Source: Chaetorhynchus papuensis
Taxonomy: Eukaryota > Chordata > Aves > Passeriformes > Rhipiduridae
Length of the DNA: 64,000 nucleotides
Direction: 5' to 3'
NCBI GenBank assembly: GCA_013396525.1
Contig: VWYX01000359.1
Coordinates: forward strand, 122,858-186,857
Under the pieces are notes generated by a model. That model saw only the letters and a list, made by a program, of their open reading frames with translations, ran no database searches and had not been told where the DNA came from. The position numbers were made by a program, and so were the translations under genes. This document shows, one piece after another, positions 13,101 to 22,860 of this stretch (its first letter is position 1; the number at the start of each line of letters is the position of its first letter).

Positions 13101-14480
13101 GGCATTTGCAGAAGCTGTTGCTCTCAGTAACATTGGCTATTACTGATTACAGCATTGCTTGAGGCAGATTCCTTGTTCTAAATGGCATTGAACATTTTTA
13201 CCTGGCTATTGCAACACCACATTATGGGCACTGGGATATAAACAGAACAGTAAGCAGTGCTGCTGGCCTCTGGCTTTAAACAATAAGCCAGTAGACGTGT
13301 GTGTGGAGACACAGCTAGAAAATCGAGCCATCACCAAAGTATCTGGTGCAGTGCCTGTATCTTTCTCTAACTTGTTACTGGCCAATTATTACATTCAGCT
13401 GCAAACCACGGTCCTAAATAATAAAGGTCAAAGGTTTCATGGACATCTTCTGTGTTTGAGTTGCCACCTTGAAATATCTAAAGCTGGGTTTTACAGTTGC
13501 AAGGTTCCCAGATTTCTCACTGGGACTGTATCCCCTCGATATCAGGAGAAACAAAGCCAGAACTGGCCCCACATCACCTCAAATCAAGCCCCATTTATTG
13601 GAAAAATGGGTTTAACCTCTGCCAGAAGGATGGGCTGATCCCTATTAGTGTATTCACATTTAAAAAATCCCAGTCTGGAACATTTGTTTAGTCAACCCCA
13701 ATCTCATCTCACTTTATTCTCAACTTTGTTGAATACAAGAAAAAAAAGGTATAAAAATTCTGGAAATTTGGCACATCATAATAAACATTTGTGGCATTTT
13801 TATGTAATAGAAAAGTACTGCAAATATAATATTTTCTTAAATAATTTTATAGGATCTTTCTCTATGGAAAACCAGCAGATATTTGTGGACATTCTCATGA
13901 TTACATGAATTACATTCATGCAGCTTTTCAGCAAACACTGAAGTGATACATTCATCCATTATAAAGGTGGGAGCATAGCAGCACTGATAGGGAAGTGTGC
14001 TGGAGTTCAGGACTCTGACCTGGCCCTGCCTGTAACCTGCTGTGACCTACTCCAGTGCACCATATCAAAACTTCCTTTCTCGTATCAGCTTTCCTAACAC
14101 CCAACTCACCCAAATAAAGTGTTTACCTACTTTCGTGTATCAGGAGGAGATGTAAGAATCCTGTGATAACGGATATTTGTGAAGTTATTTGGATTTCTTA
14201 GTGCAAGGCAAAATAAGCTTGTAGTTCTCTAACATTTAATAATGATTAGTAAAGAGAGGATAAGACTACTCCATATTATACCAAATAAATATATTTTCCT
14301 GTTCTAGGGAAGTTTTGGCAATATTGTCACTACCGAACCACGCTGTGATCTCCCATTAACCACACTAAACCTGTCTTTTAAGCTGCGATGTTGCTCTGTG
14401 AAGATATTCCATCTACTTTGAAATTAAGCCCAAACTTGTTTAACTCTTGACAACACCTTACCATAGCCCAATCAAGCAAG
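10115..14480. other. AT-rich non-coding stretch, no gene recognised
   Basis: About 4.4 kb of AT-rich sequence with short open frames only. The longest, 113 codons at 13297-13638, shows no domain or splice context. No recognisable retroposon was found. Homeodomain-type TAAT cores are frequent, as expected from base composition alone. Confidence 0.55.
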
Positions 14481-14978
14481 CATGAAAACCAGCAAAAATA
14501 AAGAGATGGAGACAAAGCCCTTCCGAGGTTGCGCATCCCAAACCAATACGTGTGCCCTAAAATCTAGCATTCAGAAAACCTTTATCTCTGTCACCTCATC
14601 TCACTACGACATGTTCACCCATTATTATTATTACTTTCTTCCCTTTCCCACCCGAAAGGACGCTTGTTCCCCAGAACGTGTTCAAATGGGGACAGGGGGT
14701 GCCCGGCGCCCTGGTGCTGTGGCCGCAGGAGCCTCCTCTGCTTCAGCATCACTGCAAGCACGGCTCGGCTCCAGCACCCCACACCGGCCCCTTGCGCAAG
14801 CAGACAACGCGGCGGGATTTGGGGAACGGCTCTTAGCCCTGGGAGGGGACCCCCACCCTCTTTCTTTGCTCAGACATCCACTTATTGTAATTCCTCAGCT
14901 TTCGGCAACTTTGCTCCGCACCAGCAACCCCCCTGGAAACTTCGAGAGGAAGAACAAAGGGGCAAAGAACAAAGAGCC

Positions 14979-15014
14979 GGGGAGGGGTAGGGAAGCGGGG
15001 GGAGGGAAGGGGGA
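14979..15014 (+). other. G-quadruplex-forming tract
   Basis: Six runs of three or more G (GGGG, GGGG, GGG, GGGGGG, GGG, GGGGG) are separated by loops of 1-4 bases. This satisfies the usual four-run G4 rule with two runs to spare. Confidence 0.75.
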
Positions 15015-15348
15015 GCTCCCCCTTTTCGGGTCAGGCCGGAGACCCTCCCCTCCGGCCTCCCCAGGGTCAGCCCTTTCCGCCCGCCACGGAGCCCCGGCGG
15101 CTGCTCAGCGGGGACGCCCCGGGGTGGCCGTGGCCGCTCCACCCGGGCTCTGAGCCCCCACATGGACCCTGCCAGGGCTCGCTCGGGGTCTTGTTTGTCT
15201 CCGACCGCGCAGCGCCCGCTCCCGCCGTGCCCCCAGCGATGAGATAAGCGGGGGGAGGCTGCCCCGCTGCCCCGCACACGGCCGTGCCTTCCCGGCCGCA
15301 CAGCCGTGTCCCAGCGAGGGCCCACACCGAGCATCGTCGGCAGCATCC

Positions 15349-15362
15349 CCCGCAGGGGGCCG
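15349..15362 (+). promoter_or_regulatory. CTCF-like motif
   Basis: CCCGCAGGGGGCCG matches the 14-base CTCF core at about 12 positions, including the AGGGGGC centre. In GC-rich DNA such matches arise by chance fairly often, so this is a candidate only. Confidence 0.3.
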
Positions 15363-16539
15363 GAGCCGACCCGTTCTCCGGGACAGCAACACGTGTCCAC
15401 CCCACAGCCGCGGTCCCAGAGCCGGGGCCGCTCCGCGGGGCGGCTTGAGGGGCTTTTGGGGACAGCTTGAAAACAGCAAGCAAGAAACCGAGGCGAAGCA
15501 GCCGTCCCGTTTCGCTGCGCGGGTCCCGCTCCCCTCGCAGCAACGCTAAACTTTTGCCAAAGTATCACTGTGCAGCCCTTTTTTGATGGTCCGCTTCCCT
15601 GGCACCCCGTCTTACCGAAAGCGACCCTTCAGCCAGCCTCCTGCTTCCTCTGTTATCAGTTAAATAACCTTGAAGAGCTGCAGGTGCCCTCGTTACCTGT
15701 TGCTATGAGGCCCCTGCCCTCTTATCGAGGGGTGGGGGTAATTAAATCTGTTTTCATGGTGTGGTCATACTGTGCTGTGGGAGGTGTAAACCCCGCGTGG
15801 CTGCGGGCAGGGAGCAAGGGAAGAAGGGGAAGGTTTGGGCAGGACAGCCGTGCCCGGCGTCGCTGCCCGACCTCAGAGCGAAGCCAGCGGGGCAGGGAGA
15901 GCCAAACACCGGGCAGGGCAGCAATCCTGTCATTAGGGACCACACGCACTAAGTGCCATCCTGCAACTACCTCTCAGAGAACGGCAGGGAATTATCATTA
16001 TTCTTCTCGGGCAGGCATTTCCAATTTGGACTTAATTGACGCGGTTCTTCATTTGAGTAATAACCAAAGGAAAGCCGAGCTTTACCCGAGGAACTTTAAG
16101 AGGTTCCCCCCCACACACACACCTTTCTTTCTTTTTTATTTAAGATAGAAGTGAGTTAACAGAACCTCGCTTTCCTGAAGGTGAAATTCATCTAGTCTGT
16201 AATCGGGAGCGGAAAGAAGCCGCGAGCCCGGTACCGAGGTGGGATGCGGGTGGCCGCGGGATGCAGTCCAGGAGTGGTTCTGAGTTCAAACCGAGCTAGA
16301 CTCTCCCTGAACCAGTCCCGCCACTCCCAAATCCGGAGGGGGAAGAGCCCCCTCGTCCCGCAAGCCTCTGCCGTGAGCATCTCTCATTAGAGAAATCAGA
16401 GAATGGTGGGGAACGGTTTAAAAACCTGAGGATTGCGACTGAGGAGCGTGAGGCAGAGCTGGAACATGCGTTTGCGTGAAACGCTGACCTGGGAACAGGA
16501 GGAAAACTTGAGCGCAGCCTGTGCCCTGAGTTAACTAAA

Positions 16540-16566
16540 GCCAATTACTTGTCTCCATATAAAAGG
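16540..16566 (+). promoter_or_regulatory. Candidate TATA promoter (CCAAT then CATATAAAAGG)
   Basis: A consensus TATA box (TATAAAAG, within 16,556-16,566) lies just downstream of CCAAT at about 16,541, at the edge of a CpG-rich block. A start site would be expected near 16,590 on the plus strand. The CCAAT box is closer to the TATA box than is usual. No exon downstream can be recognised. Confidence 0.25.
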
Positions 16567-16680
16567 TTTCGCGTATGGTTACAGCTGAGGAAATACGAGA
16601 AGCTGATGAGTCTGTTTTGGTTATGATTTAATCAAATAAATTAAAGGAGAAGGGTAAGGATACGCCCAATCTGGGACTTC

Positions 16681-16702
16681 AAAAAAAAAAAAAAAAAAAA
16701 AA
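16681..16702. repeat. Poly(A) homopolymer, 22 bases
   Basis: A pure run of 22 A residues within the CpG-island cluster. No retroposon body was recognised upstream of it, so it may simply be an expanded homopolymer. Confidence 0.95.
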
Positions 16703-17550
16703 GGCATGAGTTTTTTTGGGACGCTCTCTGTCCAAAGCCTTTCCTGTTGTACAGAGCAAAGCAAGGCTCTCGGAGTCCACTCATCTCATTACTGCTGGGT
16801 GTTTGGGGTTTCTCTTTTCCTCCCGATGGAGTAACCTTTCATAAACGATTGCAATTTCGGGGGGAAAAAGTGAGTAGCTGCCAAACCAAGCTGGGGGTGG
16901 GGCAGAATTTTGCGTTTCAAGCAATTTAGCAGAGAGCAATTCTGCTTACAGCAGAGAGGTAGGTGGATACTTGAAAACATCTTCCACCGGGGTGTCCTAC
17001 TTTGGCAATTCTAATTAAAACAAGGTTTAAAAGATGCAAAGAAAGAGCAAGCCTCTTGCTTTATTTCCAATGGGCGTGGGGGATACCGTCAGGCACAAAG
17101 AGTGCTTCCAGCTTGTTCTAACGTGCACCTTTGTTTAAAAGAAAAAAAAAAATAATCAAGCTCGTCCTCTGATTTCAACTAATGTATTTTTAACTGGATT
17201 TCTTTCCTCTGCTTTGTGTGATCTGATACCTACCGTGTAGCCCTGGCCCACTTTCAGCCCTGCGGGTGCCCTGCATTGTGTGCGTGCCTGAAAGAAAAGG
17301 GAAAAGTCTTCCATCTCACACTCTTTTGCCCTGTACCTGTGCTTGGGAATTGAATCGTGTCCAAGCTAGTGGTCAGCAAAACCCTCATCCTATTCCCCTT
17401 CTCGCTGCCTAACCCGGGAGAAGACGCGACTTTGTAGATGCAGCCTGGCTGCCGTGGCTGTGACCGTCCGGCACCTCGGATCAATAAAGCAACCAGTTTT
17501 CTGACGTTTCTTTTCCACGGCTGCTTATTGAAAAGGAGCCTTTACCGCCA

Positions 17551-17563
17551 CCTATAAATAGCG
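17551..17563 (+). promoter_or_regulatory. CTATAAATAG motif (MEF2 site / TATA box), copy 1
   Basis: CCTATAAATAGCG contains CTATAAATAG, which fits the MEF2 consensus exactly and also serves as a TATA-like element. The same 13-mer recurs at 19,262. The surroundings are the AT-rich edge of a CpG block. Confidence 0.35.
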
Positions 17564-17639
17564 CTGCATCCAAGTCAATTTTTTTTTATTATTTTTTCCC
17601 TCTCTACGTAAAGTAGCAAAGTTCTAACCAAGAAACCGC

Positions 17640-17790
17640 AAGTTCTCCTTGCTGTTCAGCTAGGGCTCGCCCCGGAGGGGCTGCGCTGGGGGTCCTGGCT
17701 CCAAAGGGGGCTGCGCTGCCGCCTCCAAAGGGAGCGGGGGGTTTCGGCGGAGCCAGCCCCAATCCCGCACCGGCCGCCTTTGAACTTTGT
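17640..17790. promoter_or_regulatory. Short CpG-rich block
   Basis: About 150 bases of CpG-rich DNA, at the low end of the size normally called an island. The 75-codon minus-strand frame over it has low-complexity Ala/Pro/Gly composition. Confidence 0.5.
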
Positions 17791-18169
17791 TCACAGGCAT
17801 GGGAGGGAGAGGAGCGAATACCGATACTCACCGTGCTCTTTGGCTTTCCAGATGTAACTCCGTGTCTCCCTCTTCTTTGTGTATAAATGAGCAGAGGTTA
17901 CATCCCGGGCACGCGGTATAATGCCCTGGATAACCCCGACCCTGTTAATTTAATGCTACGCTAACCTCAGAGTGTGTGATTGGAGCTCGAGTGTTGGGTC
18001 AGAAAAGCGCCTCTCCACGCTGGAAACAAATTCCCTTTCCCTCTCCACACCCACCCCCTTTCCACGCGGAGTCTCCCAGCCCTGCATTCCTGCACAAACC
18101 AGGACACCTGCCTTTCCGAGAGCCACGTTCCTTATCACAGATCGCATTTTTTTGCCCACTCTCGAAACA

Positions 18170-18520
18170 ACCGTGCAATTCCCCAGCCCCACGTGCCGTG
18201 CCCTGCCTGCTGCGTGGGGCTTGGTTTCACGCACTGTGCCACGCCGAGGGCTGGCACTGCCTGCAAAGCGCTCAGACCTCGTGTAGGGGGAGGAAGGCGC
18301 TGCCTGTCCCCCCCCCGTGCCCCTCACTGCCCCCTCGCCGGGGAAGGGGCGGCGGGTGCGAGGGGCCGGGGCTCTCTCTCTCTCCCCAAAATCGCACGCT
18401 CAGCCTGTGGGACTGGGCTGCTCTCCGGGCGCTTTCTACCTGCCTGCACAGAGGGCTGGAAGCTGACGGACAGTCACCGCTGTACGCGGAGCGATCAAAC
18501 CCCCTTAGCCCCGCGTGATC
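18170..18520. promoter_or_regulatory. CpG island with CTCF-like motif and G4 tract
   Basis: A CpG-rich block. A reverse-strand CTCF-like motif lies at 18,327-18,340 (CTGCCCCCTCGCCG on the plus strand), directly followed by a G-quadruplex tract at 18,340-18,371 with runs GGGG, GGGG, GGG, GGGG, GGGG. Three overlapping frames of 104-193 codons cross it on the plus strand and one of 123 on the minus strand. None shows a domain, so they are treated as chance. Confidence 0.6.
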
Positions 18521-18528
18521 TCGAGCTC

Positions 18529-18560
18529 TCTTTCTCTCTCTCTTTATTTATTTATTTTTA
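18529..18560. repeat. (CT)n and (ATTT)n simple repeat
   Basis: TCTCTCTCTCT is followed by TTATTTATTTATTTTTAATT, a compound pyrimidine-rich microsatellite. Confidence 0.8.
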
Positions 18561-18886
18561 ATTCCCTTTCAATTCCCCCAAATGAGGTTTGATGAATACA
18601 GCTCGTTGTCCGCGTTGATACCAGGGTAATAATTGTCAGGGGGTCTGAGCGCTCCAGGAAAGGAAAAGCGGAGGAAGAGGGAGGGATACAACCTCCGCTA
18701 TCTCGCTGTTACTAATTCCCAGCCGGCTCGGACTCAGGGGACAAGGCGATCGCTTAACAAACCCTCCTCCTCCTCTCCCTTCACCACTCCTTCCTTCCTT
18801 CCTCTTCACCGGCACATTTTCTCCCCCGCGCTCGCCCACGTTTCATTCCTCCTCTTCGTGAGGAATAAACCGTGCAAACTCAAACT

Positions 18887-18999
18887 AAAAAGAAAAAAAA
18901 AAAGGAAAAAAAGAAAAAAAAAAAGGAAAGGTGGGTGGGAAGGATACAGAAGGGGAATAAAAAAATAAGAAAGGGGAGGGAGGAGGAAAAGGACAGAAA
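18887..18999 (+). repeat. Polypurine tract
   Basis: There are 45 uninterrupted purines at 18,887-18,931, followed by a nearly pure purine stretch to about 18,999. The open frames through it are Lys/Arg-rich on one strand and Phe/Leu-rich on the other, as expected of such a tract, and are not genes. Confidence 0.85.
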
Positions 19000-19261
19000 G
19001 TGTCTGTGCCTGATCGCTGACCATCTGTGCAAAAGGTGATCATTGTTAGGTACTCACATGGCTGGTGGCAGAGCAGCTCTTAGCAATTAATAAGTCTCTC
19101 AGCTTGAGCTCTTCTTTCCCCTTTTGGATGGCAGCGCTCTCTGCGTGGCTCGCTCTCACTCGCGCGCACACACACAAACCCGATCAGATGCTTCAGGACC
19201 GGCCACTTTGCGAGGGCAACAACACGGGAGGGTTTGTATTACTCCAGGTTCGTGTGTGTAG

Positions 19262-19274
19262 CCTATAAATAGCG
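19262..19274 (+). promoter_or_regulatory. CTATAAATAG motif (MEF2 site / TATA box), copy 2
   Basis: This 13-base sequence, CCTATAAATAGCG, is identical to the one at 17,551. It sits in AT-rich sequence between CpG-rich blocks. Confidence 0.35.
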
Positions 19275-19499
19275 AACTTTTTGATGGAATCAGCTAACAA
19301 ATGAGAGGAGAAGGCGTAATTTTGCGCAGGGAGCCCCCCTTTCTCTTTGCAAGATTAAAACCCCCCAGGCAGCAGACAGAGCTAAAGTTGTGGGTGTGTA
19401 GAAAGGAATTTCACTTTATTGTGATCGTGCGCGAGATTTGTTTGTTTGTTTATTTTGGGGACTGTTTTTGTTCCTCCCCCCACCGCCACCCCCCACCAA

Positions 19500-19521
19500 C
19501 CTATACGTTACCTATACGTTA
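19500..19521 (+). repeat. Exact 11-bp tandem duplication
   Basis: CCTATACGTTA is repeated twice head to tail without a mismatch. It looks like a recent slippage or duplication event. Confidence 0.9.
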
Positions 19522-19654
19522 CATCCTCCTCCCTGCCTTCCCAGCTAAGGGCAGGAACTGACCCGTATTAGCACCGACTTTAACTCCAGTTGGGAACACA
19601 CGGCGTGTTTGAGGTTTTTCTTTTGGTGGTGGTGCCTGTTGTTGGTTTGGTTTG

Positions 19655-19655
<1 letters not shown>

Positions 19656-19697
<42 letters not shown>
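19656..19697. repeat. Poly(T) homopolymer, 42 bases
   Basis: A pure run of 42 T residues in a GC-rich neighbourhood. It accounts for the polylysine in the 327-codon minus-strand open frame (19519-20502), which is therefore not a credible gene. The true length may be uncertain because sequencing of long homopolymers is error-prone. Confidence 0.95.
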
Positions 19698-19699
<2 letters not shown>

Positions 19700-19879
19700 G
19701 GGCTGGGGAGGGAAGATGTCCACGCGATACCGTGTGGAAGTGCAGGAGGCGGGCGGGCAGGCTTCCCTGAACGTGCCCTCATTTTGAAAGCAAGTGAGGA
19801 ACAGAAAGAAAACAGGTCGGAATTATTTGGGGGGGGGGGAGGAGGGAAGAAGGCGGTACTTTGGTAGGGACGAAGTGTG

Positions 19880-21165
19880 TGACTGGGGCTTTGGGTCAGC
19901 CACGGAGCGATGGCCCCACTCGAGAGAAAGCGCCTCGAAACAAGTGGCTGCGGGGGTTCCGCGGTGCGGTCCCCCCACGCCGCTGTCCCGCCCGGCTCAG
20001 CGGAGCCCCGGCCACGCGTGGGCACCGCCGCAACCTCGTCCTTGCGGGCGCCAGGGGGCCCGGACCTTCGCGGGTGGGCAGCGGGGCCGGCCCGACGGCT
20101 GGGGCCCGGGGGGAACCCCCTGCTCCAGAGCCCACCCCGGCCTTCCTCGGGCAGCCTACGGGCTCCTCGAGGCCGGCTCCCCCCGCCGTCCTGCCTCCCG
20201 TGTTTTGTCGGAGGTCTGAGTGGTACCGGCACGTTCGGCATCCCCCCGTAACGACAGCCCCCTGTCCCCCGAGGACATTGATTAGCGGGAAGCTTAAGGC
20301 TGGGCCCTGTCAGCAGAGGGGCTGCCGCTGATAAGGATCCCACCGCGGCAGCTATGAAGAGGTTTTCTCCCCTGACAGGTGCCTGACAGGGCTGGCCGGG
20401 AAGAACTGCTGACCTGTCTAAAGAAATATATCTGCGTCTCCCGGAATGGCAGGACAGATGGTGCCCGTTCGCACCGCGGCGACTTCTCTCGATGGCACAC
20501 ACCGAGCGGAGCTGATGAGTGGTTTGTTTTTATGGCAGGGAGGTAGCGATGCCCTCGGACATCCCGTGGCATGGGCTTGATGGGAAATGTCCGCTCCAGT
20601 ACAGGCGCGGGTGCCACCGAGACGCGTACCGGGAGGGCAGGGGGGCAGCGGCACCGCTCCCGCCCGCTCCTGCCCCGTCCCCGTCCCCGTCCCCGCGTAC
20701 ATGACCTGCCGCAGGATCGCCGAGGGAAGGGGCTTTCGGCACCCGTGCCAGAGCCGCGCCCCCAGTTAGGACCAAACTGGCTCTAAAGGTCGCTCCCCGC
20801 TCGCCCCCACGCCTCTCGGCGGAGGCGGCCGCCGCTGAGCCCCGGCAGCGCCGGGCAGGGCTCACGCTGCCTTTGTGCCGCCCGCGGGGCCGCGCAGGAG
20901 CCCGTGTCAGGCAGCGCACGGGGGGTGCGGCAGGGCCCCCCGAGCCCTCTCGCTCTCAGCCGCTCTCCCTCCCTCCCGCGGCCCCGCTGGGGAAGTGCCC
21001 GGGCGCGGACACGCAGCGGCCGCACGGGCAGCTCCAGCCCCCCCGACCCCGGTGGCGGCTCCTGCTGCCGGAGCGGCGACCCCGGCATCCTTCTCCTCCC
21101 CGCACCCGGCTCCCGCAGCTCCCGAGTGACGCGCAGCCCGGCGCGCTGGTCCATCCGCACACATT
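19880..21165. promoter_or_regulatory. Major CpG island of the window
   Basis: The longest and densest CpG block, about 1.3 kb. A less GC-rich interval at about 20,280-20,470 inside it carries a cluster of TGACAGG motifs. About twenty overlapping open frames of 60-327 codons cross it on both strands. They are Arg/Pro/Ala/Gly-rich, mutually overlapping and without domains, so none is called. This is the most likely place for a transcription start in the window, but no strand can be assigned. Confidence 0.75.
20306..20418. promoter_or_regulatory. Cluster of MEIS/TGIF-type TGACAGG motifs
   Basis: TGACAGG occurs on the minus strand at 20,306-20,312 and twice on the plus strand at 20,373-20,379 and 20,384-20,390. 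A partial reverse copy (CCTGTC) lies at 20,413-20,418. The two plus-strand copies are spaced 11 bp apart. TALE homeodomain factors (MEIS, PKNOX, TGIF) bind this core. Binding is inferred. Confidence 0.35.
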
Positions 21166-21299
21166 TCCAATCTCATGGCTCATAAACTATTAGCGAAGGG
21201 ATTTCATTATTCACCTTCCGTATCTTACAAAGGAGAAAGGGAAAAAAAAAAAAGAAAAACAAACCCCCAAACCAACAAAACGCGCTACTGGTAATAGCA

Positions 21300-21835
21300 A
21301 GACCGGGCCGGGTTTAAATCCCTGCGCCTGCCCAGACTCGGGGCTCTGGGGCCGGCTCGGGGCTGGCGGCCGCGGGAGCTCCACCGGGTTCCTCCCTCCG
21401 GCGCTGGGCTCCGGCCGCGGCTGTTTGTCCCGGAGGCACTGCGGGGGTCAGCGTCGGCCGAGGGCAACGCAAAGCAAAGCCGCGAACTGCGTGTTACCGG
21501 CCGCGGAGAAAATATTCCAGAAGAAAGAATGAAATCTTGGGGATGAAAGGGGGTGGGGGGCAATCTGCTTGTTTTCCTTATTTTTTTTTTTTTTTCCTTT
21601 GTCTGCAATAAATAACATTGGGAGTTATTTAGCTCTCCATTGGAATGTGACAGATCACACTCCGGGGTGTGCAGCACAAGCGTTCCGCGGAGCGAGGGCC
21701 GGAGCCCGGGGACGCGGCGGAGCGCGGGGGGGAGCGGCCGGGCGGGGGCTGAGCGGCGGCGGCGGCACAAGGCCTGCGAGGGGCCGGTGTCAGGCCGGGC
21801 TGCAGGCGGGTGCCTCAGCAGGGCGCCTATAGAAA
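21300..21835. promoter_or_regulatory. Two CpG islands flanking an AT-rich core
   Basis: CpG-rich blocks at about 21,300-21,515 and 21,655-21,835 enclose an AT-rich core that contains a poly(T) run, AATAAATAAC and GTGACAGATCAC. A 223-codon minus-strand frame (21285-21956) runs through all of it, from CpG-rich to AT-rich DNA, without a recognisable domain. I treat it as spurious. Confidence 0.55.
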
Positions 21836-21959
21836 CATAGGACCCGATCCAGGGAAAGTTACTGACAGCCTGGATGAGACTAACACAAATGTTAATACAG
21901 CTAACTTTCTTTCTTTCTTTTTTCCCCCCCTTCCTTTCGTGATTTTTTTTTTTCATCCT

Positions 21960-22440
21960 TTAAGAAATAGACTGCGAAAAAGTTTAAACCACGAGGTAAT
22001 TATAAAAACCAATATAGAGGTTTTGAAAGAGAGACCCACTTCACAATTTTATAGCGAGGAGCAAAATATTCTGGCGAAGTCTGGGGTCACCACCGACAAT
22101 AGAGCAATGTTCCCTCCCTGTTTAATATACATGGTGTGGGAAATGGAGGGAAAACATAGCTAGCACCTGTAGTGCCAAAGGAAAAAAAATTAAATTACTA
22201 CATCATATTTTGGGGCTATTTTGCAGGACATTCATCAAAAATAGACCCATATTTAATTATAGCTCTAATGATTTTCTCTGTGCGACTGCTAGTTAATAGT
22301 AAGGAGGAAATGGGATTTCTATCGAGATTTTGCATTTTGATACCTTTAAAAAACATAGTAATTTGGTTATGTGTTAATAGCACATCTGGGACTGCAAGTG
22401 ACTAACCTGGACCAACTTTTAATTAGCACGCTGACCTGCC
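21960..22440. promoter_or_regulatory. Candidate conserved non-coding element
   Basis: This AT-rich, non-repetitive, complex sequence lies between CpG islands and is dense in homeodomain cores: TTAATTAT at about 22,253, CTAATGATTT at about 22,265, GTTAATAG and TTTTAATTAGC near 22,418. It also carries a CACCTG E-box near 22,164. Its position and texture resemble ancient enhancers beside developmental CpG islands. Conservation is inferred, not shown. Confidence 0.3.
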
Positions 22441-22468
22441 AAAGAAGCAAAACTCCCTTAAAAAAACC

Positions 22469-22511
22469 AAAAAAAAAAAATATATATATACACACACATA
22501 TATACACACAC
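22469..22511. repeat. A-run plus (TA)n(CA)n microsatellite
   Basis: AAAAAAAAAA, then TATATATATA, CACACACATATATACACACAC: a compound dinucleotide repeat. Confidence 0.9.
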
Positions 22512-22584
22512 CGCCGTATCAGCGTGACCCTGGAAACCCCAGAGCTCTCCTTGCCCTTTTTGTAGGGAGGAGGTGATCTTCCAA

Positions 22585-22860
22585 AGGGGCGAGAAGATGC
22601 GCAAGTTCAGCACCCGCCCGCCTCCCCCCTCTCCGGGGCCGCCGCCGACCGCGCAGCCCCGGGAGAGGGGGGAGGTCGTCGAAGCGGGCGGGGGACTATG
22701 ACCGGAACCCCTGAGCAGCGTGTGCGAGGAAAAGGCCGTGGCAGTAAGGCGGAGGGTTTGGGCTCTATAGGAGGTGTGGTACGAACACCAGTGAGGGGCG
22801 AACGCAGCCTCACGAGTGGGTGATACAAGCTCCAGAGCCTGTTCGGCAGCTCCCCCACAC
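22585..22860. promoter_or_regulatory. CpG island at the right edge of the cluster
   Basis: A CpG-rich block after which the base composition falls. The 86-codon minus-strand frame over it has no recognisable domain. Confidence 0.55.

Larger units (their letters stand above)
14690..15545. promoter_or_regulatory. CpG island
   Basis: Strongly GC-rich with frequent CpG, bounded by AT-rich DNA on the left. It includes a G-quadruplex tract at 14,979-15,014 and a CTCF-like motif at 15,349-15,362. Open frames of 223 codons (14482-15153, plus) and 228 codons (14882-15568, minus) overlap here. Both are compositionally biased with no domain, so I do not call a gene. Confidence 0.7.

Noticed and set aside
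14482..15153. 223-codon plus-strand open frame running from AT-rich into CpG-rich DNA
   Set aside because: Composition changes abruptly inside the frame and no domain appears, so it is most likely a chance frame.
14882..15568. 228-codon minus-strand open frame in a CpG island
   Set aside because: Low-complexity composition, overlapped by frames on both strands, no recognisable domain.
19519..20502. 327-codon minus-strand open frame
   Set aside because: It crosses the 42-base poly(T), giving polylysine, and otherwise reads Arg/Pro/Gly-rich. It has no domain, and GC-rich DNA is stop-poor.
21285..21956. 223-codon minus-strand open frame across two CpG islands
   Set aside because: No domain. 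The lysine-rich and arginine/proline-rich parts simply follow base composition.
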